Assembly (NCBI GenBank): GCA_016193385.1
Contig: JACPSF010000151.1
Span: forward strand, 1 to 24,683
Source: Deltaproteobacteria bacterium
Lineage (GTDB): Bacteria > Desulfobacterota_B > Binatia > UBA9968
DNA length: 24,683 nt
Direction of reading: 5' to 3'
Below, piece after piece: positions 23,211 through 24,683 of the stretch. The translations under genes and the position numbers were made by a program. Positions within the stretch are counted from its first letter, which is position 1; the number at the start of each line of letters is the position of its first letter. The notes under the pieces were generated by a model. That model made no database searches, was not told the origin of the DNA, and saw nothing but the letters and a program-made list of their open reading frames with translations.

Positions 23211-23792
23211 TCACTGCACCTTCTCTCCGTAAATGCCGGCGCGGTAGGCATCTTTGCCGGCTTCTGTGAATTTTCCCTCACGATAATAGAAGACGCGGAA
23301 GTCGGAGAAGATCTCAAGGAGCTCGCGGTGGCGCAGGAGATAGGCGGGGTTTTTCGGGTGGCCGATGGTTTGCTGCTCGATCAGATACGTCTCAAAAATG
23401 ACCCGCCCCCCGACCTTGAGCGCCATTTTGATCTGGGGAACGAGCGATCTCAGAAGAAAATTAATATTCACGATCAAGTCGTATTGAGCCTCGGGAAGCT
23501 CGACGTGATCGAGGTCTGCCTGCCTGAAGGTTACAGGCAAACGTTTTTCTGCCGCCCGCCTCTGCGCCTCTTGCAAAGCAACCTCGGAGATATCGATCGC
23601 CTCCACGGCAAATCCTTTTCCGGCCAAAAAGATAGCGTTTCTTCCTCTGCCCGTCGCAATGTCAAGGGCCCTGCCCGGGGCCATCCGCCAAGATCCGAGA
23701 TGAAACACCTGGCGCAAGAAGCTTGCCGGCGCTCCTTCGCCCTGCTTGATTGCGTGCTCCCGGTCCCATTTCGCTTGATCAGATGTCGCCAA
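23211..23792 (-). CDS. TehB-like class I SAM-dependent methyltransferase
   Basis: A 193-aa methyltransferase: WDREHAI at the N-terminus, motif I ALDIATGRGRNAIFLA, acidic strand-2 end EAIDIS, motif IV YDLIVNINFLLRSLVPQI and the KVGGRVIFET strand. This matches the TehB/tellurite-resistance group, whose natural substrates are often unknown. The start is TTG at 23792, with GAGGGG five bases before it. It lies nine bases after the comF stop, so it is in the comF operon. Confidence 0.85.
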   Translation of the reverse strand: MATSDQAKWDREHAIKQGEGAPASFLRQVFHLGSWRMAPGRALDIATGRGRNAIFLAGKGFAVEAIDISEVALQEAQRRAAEKRLPVTFRQADLDHVELPEAQYDLIVNINFLLRSLVPQIKMALKVGGRVIFETYLIEQQTIGHPKNPAYLLRHRELLEIFSDFRVFYYREGKFTEAGKDAYRAGIYGEKVQ

Positions 23793-23801
23793 GCTAACCC
23801 C

Positions 23802-24539
23802 TCACGACACGGCCCTAGCTAGCGTGAGCACATAGACCCCTTTGGCGCCGCCGCGACAGAGCGTGCGGCTGCACTCGTTGACCGTCGCGCCGGAGGTGTA
23901 CACATCGTCCACTAGCAAGACAAATCTTTCTTGCACCGTTTTTCCCCGACCCAGAGCGAAAGCCCCGCGCACGTTCTTTCTTCTCTCTTCCTCGGCGAGC
24001 TGGGTCTGGGGCGGGGTTTCTCTGGAGCGCACCAGGATGAACGGGTCCACCGGAACTCCCCAACCACGGCCGACTTCTCGGGCCAAAACGAGCGCCTGGT
24101 TAAAACCCCTCCAGCGCAGCCGCTTGGGATGGAGAGGAACAGGGACGATGACGTCGAAAGTACATCCGTGGAAAAACGATGCGCAGTCGCGTGACATGAG
24201 ACGTCCCAGAGGCTTTCCCAGGGAGAGCTTGCGCCCGTACTTGAATCTCTGCAGGACGTCGCGCAACGGATGACCCTCAATCGCTTCGGTGGGATAGCAG
24301 GCCCACGCGCGCGCCCGCTCAAAATACGGCGATCGCATGAGACAGAAGCCGCAGAGGTGATCTTCCCCGCCCGTGTCCAAAAAGGGCCGACCGCATGTGG
24401 GGCATAGGGGATGGGAAACTATTCGAATCCTTTCTCGGCAGGCGCTGCAGAAGTACTCCTCCGCGTGGCTAGGCAGGGGCTCGCCGCAGAAGCGGCAACG
24501 CGGTGGGTAAATCCAATCTAAAAGCCACCCCAAACGCAT
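23802..24539 (-). CDS. comF: ComF family phosphoribosyltransferase-like protein
   Basis: A 245-aa protein with two zinc-finger-like Cys clusters (C15-C18, C31-C34, then CPTC and CGFC) and the PRPP-binding motif VLLVDDVYTSGATVNEC. It also contains the VPVPLHPKRLRWRGFNQA segment typical of ComF. ComF acts in the cytoplasm during DNA uptake in competent bacteria, but many non-competent species keep it, so competence is not implied. The ATG at 24539 has no clear Shine-Dalgarno, and an insertion-sequence end lies just upstream. The methyltransferase follows. Confidence 0.92.
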   Translation of the reverse strand: MRLGWLLDWIYPPRCRFCGEPLPSHAEEYFCSACRERIRIVSHPLCPTCGRPFLDTGGEDHLCGFCLMRSPYFERARAWACYPTEAIEGHPLRDVLQRFKYGRKLSLGKPLGRLMSRDCASFFHGCTFDVIVPVPLHPKRLRWRGFNQALVLAREVGRGWGVPVDPFILVRSRETPPQTQLAEEERRKNVRGAFALGRGKTVQERFVLLVDDVYTSGATVNECSRTLCRGGAKGVYVLTLARAVS

Positions 24540-24598
24540 AGCTATTAATCAGTTCATAATGTACTATACATATTCTTTGGATTCTGGTATGGAATGGC

Positions 24599-24683
24599 AT
24601 GAACGCCGCACAATCCATCCTCAAGAGCCGCGATGGTCGTAGCATCGACCACAAAACCCGTGAGACCATCCGAATCCGCGCCA
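24599..24683 (+). CDS. N-terminus of probable IS630-family transposase (cut by right edge)
   Basis: From ATG at 24599 the frame reads 28 residues to the window edge. The stretch DGRSIDHKTRETIRIRA matches the start of IS630-family transposases, a helix-turn-helix that begins D(A/G)R.LDHKTLEE.RIRA. Only this short part is visible, so the family call rests on recollection of that motif. The 59 bases between it and the comF start are A/T-rich and would include the insertion sequence's left end. Confidence 0.55.
   Translation, partial: MNAAQSILKSRDGRSIDHKTRETIRIRA

Noticed and set aside
1..24683. CRISPR arrays, tRNA or rRNA genes
   Set aside because: No regularly spaced direct repeats, cloverleaf-like sequence or rRNA-like stretch was seen by eye on either strand.

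Overview
The window looks like a stretch of chromosome from an uncultured, moderately GC-rich, Gram-negative-type bacterium. It carries an Mla-type lipid transport set, a huge AsmA-like protein, TatA, a PmtA-like methyltransferase, a NitT/TauT-type ABC importer and a PQQ-type sugar dehydrogenase homologue. This mix resembles soil or groundwater deltaproteobacterial, Binatota or Rokubacteria-like genomes; that placement is inference, since no rRNA or other marker gene is present. I saw no tRNA, rRNA or CRISPR array.

Bases 1-4070 look accessory. A translationally coupled minus-strand pair encodes an unrecognised 348-aa protein and a phospholipase D-like protein with two HxK/GSxN motifs, cut by the left edge. 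It is followed by a 145-bp inverted-repeat element that carries a REP pair, and by a zinc-ribbon plus nucleoside-deoxyribosyltransferase-like protein. Two-gene PLD modules and NDT/TIR-like proteins are typical of defence islands, so this is the best candidate for an undescribed system.

Bases 4074-15120 are core-like and centred on membrane lipids and purines. On the minus strand are an AsmA/YhdP-like protein coupled to a glutaredoxin-like protein. A divergent plus-strand pair follows: a small HTH protein and a PmtA-like methyltransferase. Then comes a long minus-strand series, in transcription order purM, purN, an LPG-synthase-TM family protein, tatA, mlaE, mlaF, mlaD and a DUF47/PhoU-like gene. 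A second REP-pair element, with 15-bp terminal inverted repeats and a 7-bp direct repeat, is inserted immediately upstream of the purM start codon.

Bases 15215-19104 hold a permease / binding protein / ATPase importer operon and a DUF482 (FemAB/GNAT-like) gene, all minus strand. Bases 19204-20710 run plus: a DUF1178 zinc-ribbon protein, a cyclase/kynurenine-formamidase-like enzyme and a small unknown protein. A 421-bp gap at 20711-21131 holds a perfect dyad, four DnaA-box-like 9-mers and a long C/G-rich hairpin.

Bases 21132-24683 hold a YciI-like protein (minus), a cupin-like protein followed by a PQQ sugar dehydrogenase-like protein (plus), a TehB-like methyltransferase and a ComF-family phosphoribosyltransferase (minus). 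At the right edge is the start of a probable IS630-family transposase, lying directly behind the comF start.
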